From Acidobacteriota bacterium (GTDB lineage: Bacteria; Acidobacteriota; Vicinamibacteria; Fen-336), in assembly GCA_003155335.1 (NCBI GenBank), contig PMCG01000321.1:8751-22134 (forward strand): a DNA stretch of 13,384 nt, in the 5' to 3' direction. The position numbers and the translations under genes were made by a program. How positions within the stretch are numbered: position 1 is the first letter of the stretch; every line of letters starts with the position of its first letter. The notes below the pieces were generated by a model. The model was given only the letters and a program-made list of their open reading frames with translations, was not told the origin of the DNA and did not search any database. Shown one piece after another: positions 6,280-12,617 of this stretch.

Positions 6280-7023
6280 ATGGGCGCTGCCTTGTGCACG
6301 GTGTTCGCCGGTCGCTACGTGGCCGAGCCGCTGCTGGCCGCGCTCTTTCCGTCTCGCTGCCCACTCTGCGACGTCCTGCTCGCCCGCCCGACTTCAGGAC
6401 CGCTGTGCGAGCGCTGCCTCGACGGCCTGCCGCGGCACGCCGCTGCGGCCTGCCGCTGCGGCTACCCCATGCCCGCTGGCATCCTACCGCCCTGCGGGCG
6501 CTGTCGCCGCCAACTGAACCCGCTGCCTGAGGGCGCCAGTCTGGGACCGTACGAAGGCGCTCTGCGATCCGCGGTGTTGGCGCTCAAGTTCGGCGGCCAG
6601 CGACGGCTCGCCGCGCAGTTGGCGCGCGTCCTGTGGACAGTGCCCAGGGTGCGAGAGCTGCTCGCGGCAGAGGCAGTCCTCGTGCCGGTGCCGCTCCACG
6701 CTCGGCGGCTGCGTCGCCGCGGTTTCAACCAGTCCGAGCTCATTGCACGCGAGCTGCGGCGCTTGAGCGGGCAACGCCTGTGCGCCGTGGCGCTGACCCG
6801 ACGGCGAGACACGCACGCGCAGACAGGCCTCTCGGCCGCGCAGCGGCGCGTCAACGTCGCCGGGGCATTCGCGGCACACCGAACCGACAACGTGCGCGGT
6901 CGCGCGGTGGTTCTGGTGGATGACGTCTACACGACGGGGGCTACGGCCCGAGCCTGTGCGCGGGCGCTGCGTCAGGCAGGCGCCACAAGCGTGCGGCTGC
7001 TAACTGTAGCTCGCACCGTCTGA
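6280..7023 (+). CDS. comF: ComF-family phosphoribosyltransferase-like protein
   Basis: A 247-residue protein. The N-terminal zinc-binding part has cysteine pairs C27/C30, C43/C46, C58/C60 and C72/C75. The C-terminal type I phosphoribosyltransferase fold has the PRPP loop VVLVDDVYTTGAT (210-222), with the ComF motifs VPVPLHARRLRRRGFNQSE (135-153) and AQTGLSAAQRRVNVAGAF (180-197). ComF proteins are linked to DNA uptake and processing in naturally competent bacteria, but many species carry them without known competence. I chose ATG 6280; GTG 6274 is nearly as good. The Shine-Dalgarno is weak. Confidence 0.9.
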   Translation: MGAALCTVFAGRYVAEPLLAALFPSRCPLCDVLLARPTSGPLCERCLDGLPRHAAAACRCGYPMPAGILPPCGRCRRQLNPLPEGASLGPYEGALRSAVLALKFGGQRRLAAQLARVLWTVPRVRELLAAEAVLVPVPLHARRLRRRGFNQSELIARELRRLSGQRLCAVALTRRRDTHAQTGLSAAQRRVNVAGAFAAHRTDNVRGRAVVLVDDVYTTGATARACARALRQAGATSVRLLTVARTV

Positions 7024-7084
7024 CCGGATACGCCGAACCACGAGTCGGGCCCCTGACTTGACCCCTTACCCTGAGAGCCCCCCA

Positions 7085-7103
7085 GCCGGCGCCCGGGGCC
7101 GGC
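7085..7103. other. GC-rich hairpin after comF
   Basis: GCCGGC, a 7-nt loop, then GCCGGC form a 6-bp stem in the 202-bp stretch between comF and the sigma gene. It has no T-tract, so it is at best a weak terminator. Otherwise this stretch holds only the palindrome and orphan Shine-Dalgarno near 7174-7195. Confidence 0.3.
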
Positions 7104-7172
7104 CGCCTGGTCGCGCGCCTGTCCCGCGGCGCAGCCTGGAGATTGCGTCTGTTTCGCAGCACTTCTCGCTGC

Positions 7173-7195
7173 TAAGATACTATCTTCCGAGGAGG
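7173..7195 (+). promoter_or_regulatory. Palindrome AAGATA-C-TATCTT with -10-like boxes and a Shine-Dalgarno, upstream of the ECF sigma gene
   Basis: A perfect 13-bp palindrome (7174-7186) overlaps two -10-like hexamers, TAAGAT (7173-7178) and TACTAT (7178-7183). There is no good -35 box. It is followed directly by GAGGAGG (7189-7195). The palindrome could be an operator over the promoter of the sigma/STAS cluster; this is inference from position and symmetry. Confidence 0.35.
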
Positions 7196-7225
7196 CGGAC
7201 TCCTTTCAGCGGCGCGGCAAGCAAC

Positions 7226-7861
7226 GTGGACGCGATCTCGCGGGAAACCTACGGCGGACTGTCTGACGCGCGGATAGTGGAGCTCTGCCTCGATCGAGAC
7301 CAACTGGCATGGACACAGGTCGTGGCGCGCTTCAAGAGACGCGTCTTCAACATCGCCTACAAGTTCACGGGGCGCCACGGCGATGCCGAGGATCTGACGC
7401 AGGAGGTCTTCCTGCGCATCTTCCGCAGCCTCGACAAGTTCAACCGCGGCGCCAATTTCGGTACCTGGCTGACGAGCGTCGCGCGCAACCACTGCATCGA
7501 TCACTACCGCGCCACCAAGCGCGAACGCGAGGTGCTGGTCAGCGATCTGGCGCACTTCGAGACAGCGACTGCGCATTCGGGCAACCCGCAGAGCTTGGTC
7601 GAAGACCGCGACCGGAGCGGCCTCGTGCGCCGCGCCCTGGACCGCTTGCCTGCCAAGCTCAGGGAGGCGGTCGTGCTGCGAGATCTGACCGAGCTCACCT
7701 ACCAGGAGATGGCTGAGCAGCTGGGATTGCCTGAGGGGACGGTGAAGAGCCGCATCAACCGCGGGCGAGCGGAGCTGGCCCGCATACTGCTGAGAGCCCG
7801 CCAGGACGCGCGCCGGGCCAGCAGCGAGGAGACGCGCGCGCGCGGCAGTAGAGGAAGGTGA
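7226..7861 (+). CDS. ECF-type RNA polymerase sigma factor (RpoE-like)
   Basis: About 211 residues from GTG 7226. Region sigma2 covers about 33-100, with RVFNIAYKFTGRHGDAEDLT (39-58), QEVFLRIF and FGTWLTSVARNHCIDHYRAT (78-97). Region sigma4 covers about 132-190, with LPAKLREAVVLRDLTELTYQ (141-160) and LGLPEGTVKSRINRGRAELA (166-185). It redirects RNA polymerase to an unknown regulon. The start is uncertain: GTG 7226 lacks a close Shine-Dalgarno, while the strong GAGGAGG at 7189-7195 has no start codon at the right distance. The frame stays open upstream to 7058, but that stretch is Pro/Arg-rich and looks non-coding. The STAS gene follows after 7 bp. No anti-sigma factor with a recognisable membrane or zinc-binding domain is adjacent. 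Confidence 0.9.
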   Translation: MDAISRETYGGLSDARIVELCLDRDQLAWTQVVARFKRRVFNIAYKFTGRHGDAEDLTQEVFLRIFRSLDKFNRGANFGTWLTSVARNHCIDHYRATKREREVLVSDLAHFETATAHSGNPQSLVEDRDRSGLVRRALDRLPAKLREAVVLRDLTELTYQEMAEQLGLPEGTVKSRINRGRAELARILLRARQDARRASSEETRARGSRGR

Positions 7862-7868
7862 GCGGGCA

Positions 7869-8228
7869 ATGCCGATCGCTGTTGAAGAGGCTGGCGATGT
7901 GCGCATCGTACGGGTCAAACAGGCAAAACTGACCTATGCGGTGTTGGGGCGGTTCTTCGCCGAGGTGCAGCAGCTCGTGGAGAGCGGCGCGCGTCGCATG
8001 CTCCTCGACTTGCACGAGGTGGTCTACATGGACAGTGCGTCGATCGGCTGCCTGATGGACATCCAGCGCCTGGTGCGAGCCCATGACGGCGTGCTCGGGC
8101 TGTTCGGGCTGCAGCCGCGCGTCGAGACGATGATCTCGATGACCGGCGTACTCAAGCTCATCGACGCCTACCGCGACGAAGCCGGGGCACTGGCGGCCCT
8201 CGGCAGCGCCGCCGAGCCTGGAGACTGA
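7869..8228 (+). CDS. STAS-domain anti-sigma factor antagonist
   Basis: A 119-residue single STAS domain of the SpoIIAA/RsbV type. The conserved loop MDSASIGCLM (54-63) keeps the Asp-Ser pair (D55, S56) that matches the phosphorylated serine region in RsbV. The strand before it, RRMLLDLHEVVY (42-53), and the later GLFGLQPRVETMISMTGVLK (77-96) also fit the family. In known partner switching, the unphosphorylated antagonist binds a serine-kinase anti-sigma factor and frees the sigma factor. No such kinase is in the window. It lies 7 bp after the ECF sigma gene and 3 bp before the next gene, so the three are almost certainly one transcript. Confidence 0.9.
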   Translation: MPIAVEEAGDVRIVRVKQAKLTYAVLGRFFAEVQQLVESGARRMLLDLHEVVYMDSASIGCLMDIQRLVRAHDGVLGLFGLQPRVETMISMTGVLKLIDAYRDEAGALAALGSAAEPGD

Positions 8229-8231
8229 CCT

Positions 8232-8537
8232 ATGGCCCGCGCACGCCTCACAACCGGTCACGTGCTTGAGCTCGATGGGGACTTGCTCGCCTTGATAGAA
8301 GCGCTGTATCGCGAGATCTCGCTGAAGAGCCAGCTCAAGGCGACCTTCGAGGACATGATGCGTGAGATCCAAAACGTCGTCGCGCAGATGAGCGAGGAGG
8401 ACCGCACGCGCTACTTCGTCGAGAGTCTGTTTCTGAACTCGGTGACGTACGAGAATGAGATGTTGGACGCATACGCGCGCCGCCTGGCCGGGGGGCACAA
8501 GCGGCCCAGGGCGCGCACTCACGGGAGGGCCTCATGA
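8232..8537 (+). CDS. Small conserved-looking helical protein of unknown function
   Basis: A 101-residue protein I do not recognise. It looks all-helical: residues 16-55 and 56-86 read as amphipathic helices (for example LKSQLKATFEDMMREIQNVV at 31-50), followed by a basic tail (RRLAGGHKRPRARTHGRA, 83-100). There is no signal peptide, membrane span or cysteine. It sits 3 bp after the STAS gene and overlaps the DUF1573 start by 4 bp (ATGA), so it is translated as part of this cluster. By position it could be a binding partner of the STAS protein or the sigma factor, which is inference only. Confidence 0.8.
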   Translation: MARARLTTGHVLELDGDLLALIEALYREISLKSQLKATFEDMMREIQNVVAQMSEEDRTRYFVESLFLNSVTYENEMLDAYARRLAGGHKRPRARTHGRAS

Positions 8538-8959
8538 ATTGGTTGACAGTCGTACTCGCCGGATGCGTTGCGGCCTCGGCTGCCGGCGCGGAGGTGCAAA
8601 GTGTCGCGTCGCAGGCGACGGCGAAGAAAGGACCGCGTATTGTCGTCGAACCCGCGACCTTCGATTTCGGGCAGGCGCTGCAGAACAAGACGCTCAACAA
8701 GGACTTCGTCCTGCGCAACCTCGGAGATGAGTCGCTGCGGATCGAGGACGTCAAGACGACCTGTGGCTGCACGGCCGCTCTGCCGAGCGAGCGGGTAGTG
8801 CCCGCCGGCGGGCAGACGCGGCTGCAGGTCTCGCTCCAGACGCGCACGGCTGAGGGGCGGCTGGAGCGGAGTGTGAACATCCGTTCGAACGACCCCACAC
8901 GCAGCATCTTGGAAGTGAAACTCAGCGTGACGGTCGTCAAGCCCGCAGACAGCAAGTAG
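8534..8959 (+). CDS. Exported DUF1573 domain protein
   Basis: A 141-residue protein with an N-terminal export signal (hydrophobic LTVVLAGCVAASAAGA, 4-19) and one DUF1573 Ig-like domain: ATFDFGQALQNKTLNKDFVL (41-60), the family hallmark TTCGCTAALPSE (75-86) and a C-terminal NIRSNDPTRSILEVKLSVTV (115-134). Cleavage near ASAAGA seems more likely than lipidation at Cys11 (LAGC), because the preceding segment is too short and uncharged for a lipoprotein signal. The molecular function of DUF1573 is not established. It is the last gene of the sigma/STAS cluster, so it could be a target or an envelope-side component. Confidence 0.88.
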   Translation: MNWLTVVLAGCVAASAAGAEVQSVASQATAKKGPRIVVEPATFDFGQALQNKTLNKDFVLRNLGDESLRIEDVKTTCGCTAALPSERVVPAGGQTRLQVSLQTRTAEGRLERSVNIRSNDPTRSILEVKLSVTVVKPADSK

Positions 8960-8972
8960 CCCGGCGCGACAA

Positions 8973-8986
8973 CTCACCGCGGTGAG
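8973..8986. terminator. Perfect 14-bp palindrome between convergent genes
   Basis: CTCACCGCGGTGAG lies midway in the 49-bp gap between the converging DUF1573 and lpxC stops. Without a T-tract on either side it is not a textbook intrinsic terminator, but its symmetry and position suit a bidirectional transcription stop. Confidence 0.4.
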
Positions 8987-9008
8987 CAGGGCGGGCGAAT
9001 CTTCGCGG

Positions 9009-9917
9009 TCAGGTCGTCTGCGGTTCGAGAGCGCCCGTGGGGGCGAGTGCTCCCCCCGCGAGCGGCAGCTGTGGGTGCGTCACGAGCGTCCAGGCCTGAG
9101 GCGTGAGGATGAGCTTCTGCGCCAAGGCGGCGTGCAGAGCGTGTCCGGCACGCTGTGCCTCCAAGTGACCGACGACGGGGTGGCCCAGAAGAGCCAGGTC
9201 GCCGATGGCGTCTAGGACCTTGTGGCGCACGAACTCGTCCTCGAAGCGCAGTTTGTTGTTGAGCACTCCGGTCTCGCCGATGACGATGGCGTTGTCCAGG
9301 CTGCCCCCCAGGGCCAGGCCCGCGCGTCGCAGCAGCTCGACGTCACGCAGGAAGCCGAAGGTCCGAGCCGGGGCGATCTCTTCGGCGAAGCTGTCCCCTG
9401 CCACTCGGCACTCGATGGCCTGGTGCCGCAACAGCGGATGGTCAAAGCCGATTGTGTAGCTGACGCGGAAGTGGTCAGAAGGCGAGAGTCGCGCGGACTT
9501 GCCGCCCCGCACGACCTCGACAGGCTCCAGCACCTTGAGATACTGCCGGACGGCCGGTAGCGGTTTGAGGCCTGCTTCGTGGATGAGGATCACGAACGGC
9601 GCCGCGCTGCCGTCGAGAATCGGGATCTCTGGTCCATCGATCTCGATCAACACGTCGTCAACGCCCAGGGCGCGGAGAGCGGCCAGCAGGTGCTCCACCG
9701 TGCTGACCGTCACGCCTTGGTGCTGAAGCGTCGTGGCGTGATCGAGATGGGCGAGGTTCTCGAGCGAGGCAGGGATCTCGACGCCGACGTCGACGCGCCG
9801 GAAGCGCACGCCGTGCTCCGCCGGAGCGGGGCAGAGGTGCAATCGTGTCAGACGCCCAGTGTGCAGGCCGATGCCCGTACAGCCGACGTCTCGTCTCAGC
9901 GTTCTCCTGTAGGCCAT
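9009..9917 (-). CDS. lpxC: UDP-3-O-acyl-N-acetylglucosamine deacetylase
   Basis: A 302-residue LpxC, the zinc enzyme for the committed step of lipid A synthesis. Zinc ligands are visible at H76 in STVEHLLAAL (72-81) and at H232/D236 in RHKVLDAIGD (231-240); E75 is the likely catalytic base. The N-terminal GCTGIGLHTG (12-21), DGPEIPILDGSAAPFV (94-109) and APARTFGFLRDVELL (182-196) are all family motifs. The AGHA near the end (257-260) carries the catalytic His259. ATG 9917 gives a normal N-terminus. It is transcribed away from the upstream tRNA gene and converges on the DUF1573 gene. Its presence implies an LPS-containing outer membrane. Confidence 0.97.
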   Translation of the reverse strand: MAYRRTLRRDVGCTGIGLHTGRLTRLHLCPAPAEHGVRFRRVDVGVEIPASLENLAHLDHATTLQHQGVTVSTVEHLLAALRALGVDDVLIEIDGPEIPILDGSAAPFVILIHEAGLKPLPAVRQYLKVLEPVEVVRGGKSARLSPSDHFRVSYTIGFDHPLLRHQAIECRVAGDSFAEEIAPARTFGFLRDVELLRRAGLALGGSLDNAIVIGETGVLNNKLRFEDEFVRHKVLDAIGDLALLGHPVVGHLEAQRAGHALHAALAQKLILTPQAWTLVTHPQLPLAGGALAPTGALEPQTT

Positions 9918-9946
9918 GGCGTTCTGACGGTCAGCTTCCGTCGAGG

Positions 9947-9952
9947 ATTATG
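9947..9952 (-). promoter_or_regulatory. Candidate -10 box for lpxC
   Basis: CATAAT on the minus strand (5/6 match) lies 29 nt upstream of the lpxC ATG. No -35 element is recognisable at 16-18 bp, so an activator, or read-through from the tRNA gene, may contribute. The surrounding 9918-10086 stretch holds nothing else I can assign. Confidence 0.35.
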
Positions 9953-10086
9953 CAACAGCCGTTCCACACTGGCCGCATCCGTGGGGCTTTGTTTTCAGCA
10001 GCTTCCGGCATGCAGGGCGCGCGGGTGTGGCCCCGCAGCACTTCTCTCGCCTGGCGCGCCGTGGCTCGGCCGCCACACGCACTGCG

Positions 10087-10160
10087 TGGGCCTGGAAGGA
10101 CTCGAACCTTCGACTATCCGGTTATGAGCCGGACGTTCTAACCAACTGAACTACAGGCCC
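10087..10160 (-). tRNA. tRNA with CAU anticodon (elongator Met, or Ile2)
   Basis: A 74-nt cloverleaf: 7-bp acceptor stem GGGCCTG/CAGGCCC, D stem GTTC/GAAC, 5-bp anticodon stem TCCGG/CCGGA around loop CTCATAA (anticodon CAT), and T arm GAAGG-TTCGAGT-CCTTC. The discriminator base is A and the 3' CCA is not encoded. It lacks initiator features: the first acceptor pair is matched and the anticodon stem has no GGG/CCC triplet. Elongator Met and lysidine-modified Ile(CAU) cannot be separated with confidence by eye. A TACTCT box (10173-10168) lies 7 nt upstream. Confidence 0.95.
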
Positions 10161-10260
10161 GCTGGAAAGAGTAGCAGATTCGTTGCCCACGCGCTGTGGA
10201 CCGCGGCCGGGCGCCTCCGCACGTCTCGTGCTACCATCCGTGCGAACGGCACGCCGCGCA

Positions 10261-10992
10261 ATGAACTCCGATCTGGCAAAGCTCATCGACCTGCAAGCGA
10301 CGGACAACGAGATCAAGCGGGTCGAAGCCGCGCTCCAGGATGTCCCTCGGCGTCAGACCGAGATCGAGGCCGAGTGGGCGCTCGCGGGCGCACAGCTCAC
10401 GGCGGCACGTGAGCGGCTCGCGGCCGCACAGACGCGACGCCGTGGCAACGAGGGCGCGCTTCAAGACCTTGAGAGCCATCGGTCCAAGTACCGGAGCCAG
10501 CTCATGGAGGTCAAGACAAACCGGGAGTATCAGGCGATGCTCCACGAGATCGAGTCTGTCGAGCGTGACATCCGTGGCATCGAAGACCGGATAATCGAGG
10601 ACATGGAGGCCGGCGAAGGACTCAGCGCCGCGCTGACGCGCGAGCAGCAGACCCTTGCCGAATCAGAGAAGCGTCACCAACACGCCATCGGCGAGATCGA
10701 GACCCAGAAGCGCGCGCTCGACGAGCAGCGTCAGCGCTGGCTGACGGAGCGCGCAGCGCTCGCGGCGATGTTGCCGGCGGAGCTGATCGAGCTGTACACG
10801 CGCGTCGCTCGTCTGCGCGGCGCCGCGGTCGCCGAAGCCCGCGACGGCACGTGCCAGCAGTGCCGCATGGTGCTCAGACCCCAGATGTACGTCGAGCTCA
10901 AGCGCAACGACCAGATCGTGCAGTGCCCGTCGTGCAGCCGCGTGCTCTACTACGTGCCGCCGCCGGCCGCAGCGGCGGACGCGCATCTGTGA
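10261..10992 (+). CDS. Coiled-coil C4 zinc-ribbon protein (DUF164/zf-RING_7 family)
   Basis: A 243-residue protein. Residues about 1-170 are almost entirely helical with coiled-coil character (LAKLIDLQATDNEIKRVEAA, 5-24; KYRSQLMEVKTNREYQAMLH, 76-95), followed by a C-terminal zinc ribbon with C198-x2-C201 and C222-x2-C225. The family is widespread and may bind nucleic acid; its biochemical role is unsettled. It is commonly found next to an RNase H gene, as in Mycobacterium tuberculosis Rv2229c-Rv2228c, and that is the arrangement here with a 4-bp GTGA overlap. I chose ATG 10261; a -10-like TACCAT lies at 10232-10237. Confidence 0.9.
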   Translation: MNSDLAKLIDLQATDNEIKRVEAALQDVPRRQTEIEAEWALAGAQLTAARERLAAAQTRRRGNEGALQDLESHRSKYRSQLMEVKTNREYQAMLHEIESVERDIRGIEDRIIEDMEAGEGLSAALTREQQTLAESEKRHQHAIGEIETQKRALDEQRQRWLTERAALAAMLPAELIELYTRVARLRGAAVAEARDGTCQQCRMVLRPQMYVELKRNDQIVQCPSCSRVLYYVPPPAAAADAHL

Positions 10993-11417
10993 CGACAACC
11001 TCCGAGCAAGACGCTCTCGTCATTCACATCGATGGGGCGAGCCGCGGCAACCCTGGCGAGGCCGGCTTCGGCATCCACGTCCAGGACCGCTCGCGGACGA
11101 CTGAGCTGTACGGCTATCTGGGGCAGGCCACCAACAACGTCGCCGAGTACCAGGCGCTCCTGCACGCCCTGAGGCACGCACTGGCGCGCGGCGCACGCCA
11201 CATTGAGATCCGTTCGGATTCGGAGTTGGTCGTCCGACAGATAGAAGGGCGCTACCGCGTCAAGCATCCCGGGCTGGCCCCATTGCATCGCGAGGCGACG
11301 GAGTTACTCGCCCGCTTCGAGCGTGCCCACCTGCGCCACGTCGCGCGCGAAGAAAACCGCGACGCAGACCGGCTCGCCAACCTGGCGCTGGACCGGCGCA
11401 CCTCCTGCCTGGGCTAG
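10989..11417 (+). CDS. rnhA: Ribonuclease HI family protein
   Basis: A 142-residue RNase H fold. The catalytic acidic set is complete: D15 in IHIDGASRGNPGEAGFG (12-28), E53 in NNVAEYQALLHAL (49-61), D77 in IEIRSDSELVVRQIEG (72-87) and D127 in REENRDADRLANLAL (120-134). It degrades the RNA strand of RNA-DNA hybrids, for example R-loops. It resembles the short type lacking an N-terminal hybrid-binding domain, and the CobC-like phosphatase fused to its relative in mycobacteria is absent. The GTG start overlaps the preceding zinc-ribbon gene. Its TAG stop shares the CTAG at 11414-11417 with the opposing pgeF gene. Confidence 0.94.
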   Translation: MTTTSEQDALVIHIDGASRGNPGEAGFGIHVQDRSRTTELYGYLGQATNNVAEYQALLHALRHALARGARHIEIRSDSELVVRQIEGRYRVKHPGLAPLHREATELLARFERAHLRHVAREENRDADRLANLALDRRTSCLG

Positions 11418-12124
11418 CACTGCGCCCAACCAACGTAGCTCAGGATCCGTCCGCAATCCCGCCCGTCGCGTCTATACGACGGGAGGCGCGCCGGATCGCA
11501 GGCCGTGCAATGCGCGACATGCTCGATATGCTCGCGTCGCAGGCCGCTCGTCTCGAGTTGGTGCTGATTGAAGCCCCGCAGGTCGAGGCGCGTCCGTCCG
11601 TCGGCTCCCACGCTGAAGTACGGCGCTGCGTCTGGCCCGAAACGGGCACGCAGCTCATCGCCCACCTCGTAGCAGCACGCGCCGATCGCCGGGCCAATCG
11701 CTGCCAAGATCCGCGCCGGTTCCGCGCCGCGGGCCACCAGGGCCTGAAGCGTGCGCCGGGCGATGCCGGCCGCGCTGCCGCGCCAGCCGGCATGCACCGC
11801 AGCGGCCAGGTGCGCGTCCTTGTCCACGAGCAGGATCGGCACGCAATCGGCGGTCTTGACAGCCACGAGCACGCCTGTCGCCTGAACGACGGCTGCGTCG
11901 GCAGCGGGCGCTCCCACCCATGGAGCCTCGACGATCTCCACGCCGTGCACCTGCGTGAGAAAGTGGACGCGTCCGACAGGCACGAGCGCGTCAGCGACGG
12001 CGCGGCGGCCGCGCTCCCGCGGAACACCGGCAGCCGACGCCAGGCCGATCTCAAAGCCGTGGCAGAGCTGCGGCACGGCGGTCAGTAGTGGCGAGCGGAG
12101 GACACAGCTGGCAGGGTCATGCAC
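11414..12124 (-). CDS. pgeF: Purine nucleoside phosphorylase/peptidoglycan editing factor (YfiH/PgeF, 'laccase domain')
   Basis: A 236-residue member of the DUF152/YfiH family. The metal-binding residues are present: H60 in FLTQVHGVEIV (55-65), C94 in VKTADCVPILLVD (89-101) and H111 in AAVHAGWRGSAAGI (108-121). Late motifs IGPAIGACCYEVGDEL (143-158) and CTACDPARLPSYRRDG (206-221) also fit. The family includes enzymes acting on purine nucleosides (FAMIN-like) and E. coli YfiH, reported to edit peptidoglycan precursors; older names call it polyphenol oxidase. GTG 12124 is the start, 8 nt from a -10-like box, suggesting a leaderless message. Confidence 0.94.
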   Translation of the reverse strand: MHDPASCVLRSPLLTAVPQLCHGFEIGLASAAGVPRERGRRAVADALVPVGRVHFLTQVHGVEIVEAPWVGAPAADAAVVQATGVLVAVKTADCVPILLVDKDAHLAAAVHAGWRGSAAGIARRTLQALVARGAEPARILAAIGPAIGACCYEVGDELRARFGPDAAPYFSVGADGRTRLDLRGFNQHQLETSGLRREHIEHVAHCTACDPARLPSYRRDGRDCGRILSYVGWAQC

Positions 12125-12131
12125 GTTCTCG

Positions 12132-12161
12132 ATAGTAGCGTGTCGCTGTGGGTGCTGGAAA
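12132..12161 (-). promoter_or_regulatory. Candidate promoter of pgeF giving a leaderless transcript
   Basis: On the minus strand TTTCCA (12161-12156, 4/6) and TACTAT (12137-12132, 4/6) are spaced by 18 bp. The expected start site falls within a base or two of the GTG at 12124, and no Shine-Dalgarno is possible in between. Confidence 0.4.
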
Positions 12162-12212
12162 CACCGGTCGCGCCATCAGCGTGATCGCGTCTGCGATGAC
12201 AGCGGGAAGCGC

Positions 12213-12218
12213 TACACT
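12213..12218 (+). promoter_or_regulatory. Candidate -10 box of the AcpS-like gene, also leaderless
   Basis: TACACT ends 6 nt before ATG 12225, so transcription would begin at the start codon. GGAG at 12219-12222 is too close to the ATG to act as a Shine-Dalgarno. No clear -35 box is seen. Confidence 0.35.
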
Positions 12219-12224
12219 GGAGCG

Positions 12225-12617
12225 ATGCCAGGCGACGGGATCATCGCTCGCGCGTTGCAGCTCGTTGCCATCGCCGAGGTGGCCGAGAATCTGCGTGCGG
12301 TGCCGACACACGCTGCACCCTTCACTGAGCGCGAGCGCGCCTATGCCTTCTCGAAGTCCGACCCGGACCGGCGGTTGGCTGCTCGTCTCGCGGCGAAGCG
12401 CGCAGCCCGCACGGCGCTCGACCCGACCCTTGCGCTCGAGGAGTTTGAGGTTGTGCCAGCGCGGGGAGGTCCGCCACAGCTACTGTTGTCGGAGCGCGCC
12501 GCCCGTCGCGCCAGCGAGCGCGGCGTTGAGCGTATCCTGCTGAGCCTGACCCACGGACTGACCCACGCCGCGGCCCTCGTCCTGCTCGTGGGGGAGGGTG
12601 CAGGAGGACAGCCATGA
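12225..12617 (+). CDS. AcpS-like (4'-phosphopantetheinyl transferase fold) protein lacking catalytic acidic residues
   Basis: A 130-residue protein whose length and motif order match holo-ACP synthase: an N-terminal strand like GxDLVEI, then FTERERAYAFSKSDPDRRLA (33-52), ARLAAKRAARTAL (53-65) in place of the ARFAAKEAxxKAL signature, and LSLTHGLTHAAALVLL (106-121) in place of the ISHT...A.V strand. The metal-binding Asp of the first motif is Gln12 (ALQLVAI, 10-16) and the Glu of the AAKEA motif is Arg59. Both residues coordinate magnesium in active AcpS, so it is probably not a normal phosphopantetheinyl transferase. It could have a binding or regulatory role. The reading frame is intact, so it is not an obvious pseudogene. 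Its stop overlaps the next gene by 4 bp. Confidence 0.75.
   Translation: MPGDGIIARALQLVAIAEVAENLRAVPTHAAPFTERERAYAFSKSDPDRRLAARLAAKRAARTALDPTLALEEFEVVPARGGPPQLLLSERAARRASERGVERILLSLTHGLTHAAALVLLVGEGAGGQP

Noticed and set aside
7172..7918. 248-codon minus-strand open frame over the ECF sigma gene
   Set aside because: The plus strand encodes clear sigma2 and sigma4 regions; the antisense frame has no recognisable motif.
7755..8522. 255-codon minus-strand open frame over the STAS and unknown genes
   Set aside because: The plus strand has a clear STAS domain and tight operon spacing; the antisense translation (His/Gln/Asp-rich) looks like a codon-bias shadow.
8534..8600. Lipoprotein signal (LAGC) in the DUF1573 protein
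   Set aside because: The Cys is at residue 11 with no positive charge before it; a standard signal peptidase I site further on fits better.
10087..10160. tRNA gene as an integration site for a mobile element
   Set aside because: No integrase, direct repeat of the tRNA end or change in composition is seen nearby; the flanking genes are housekeeping.
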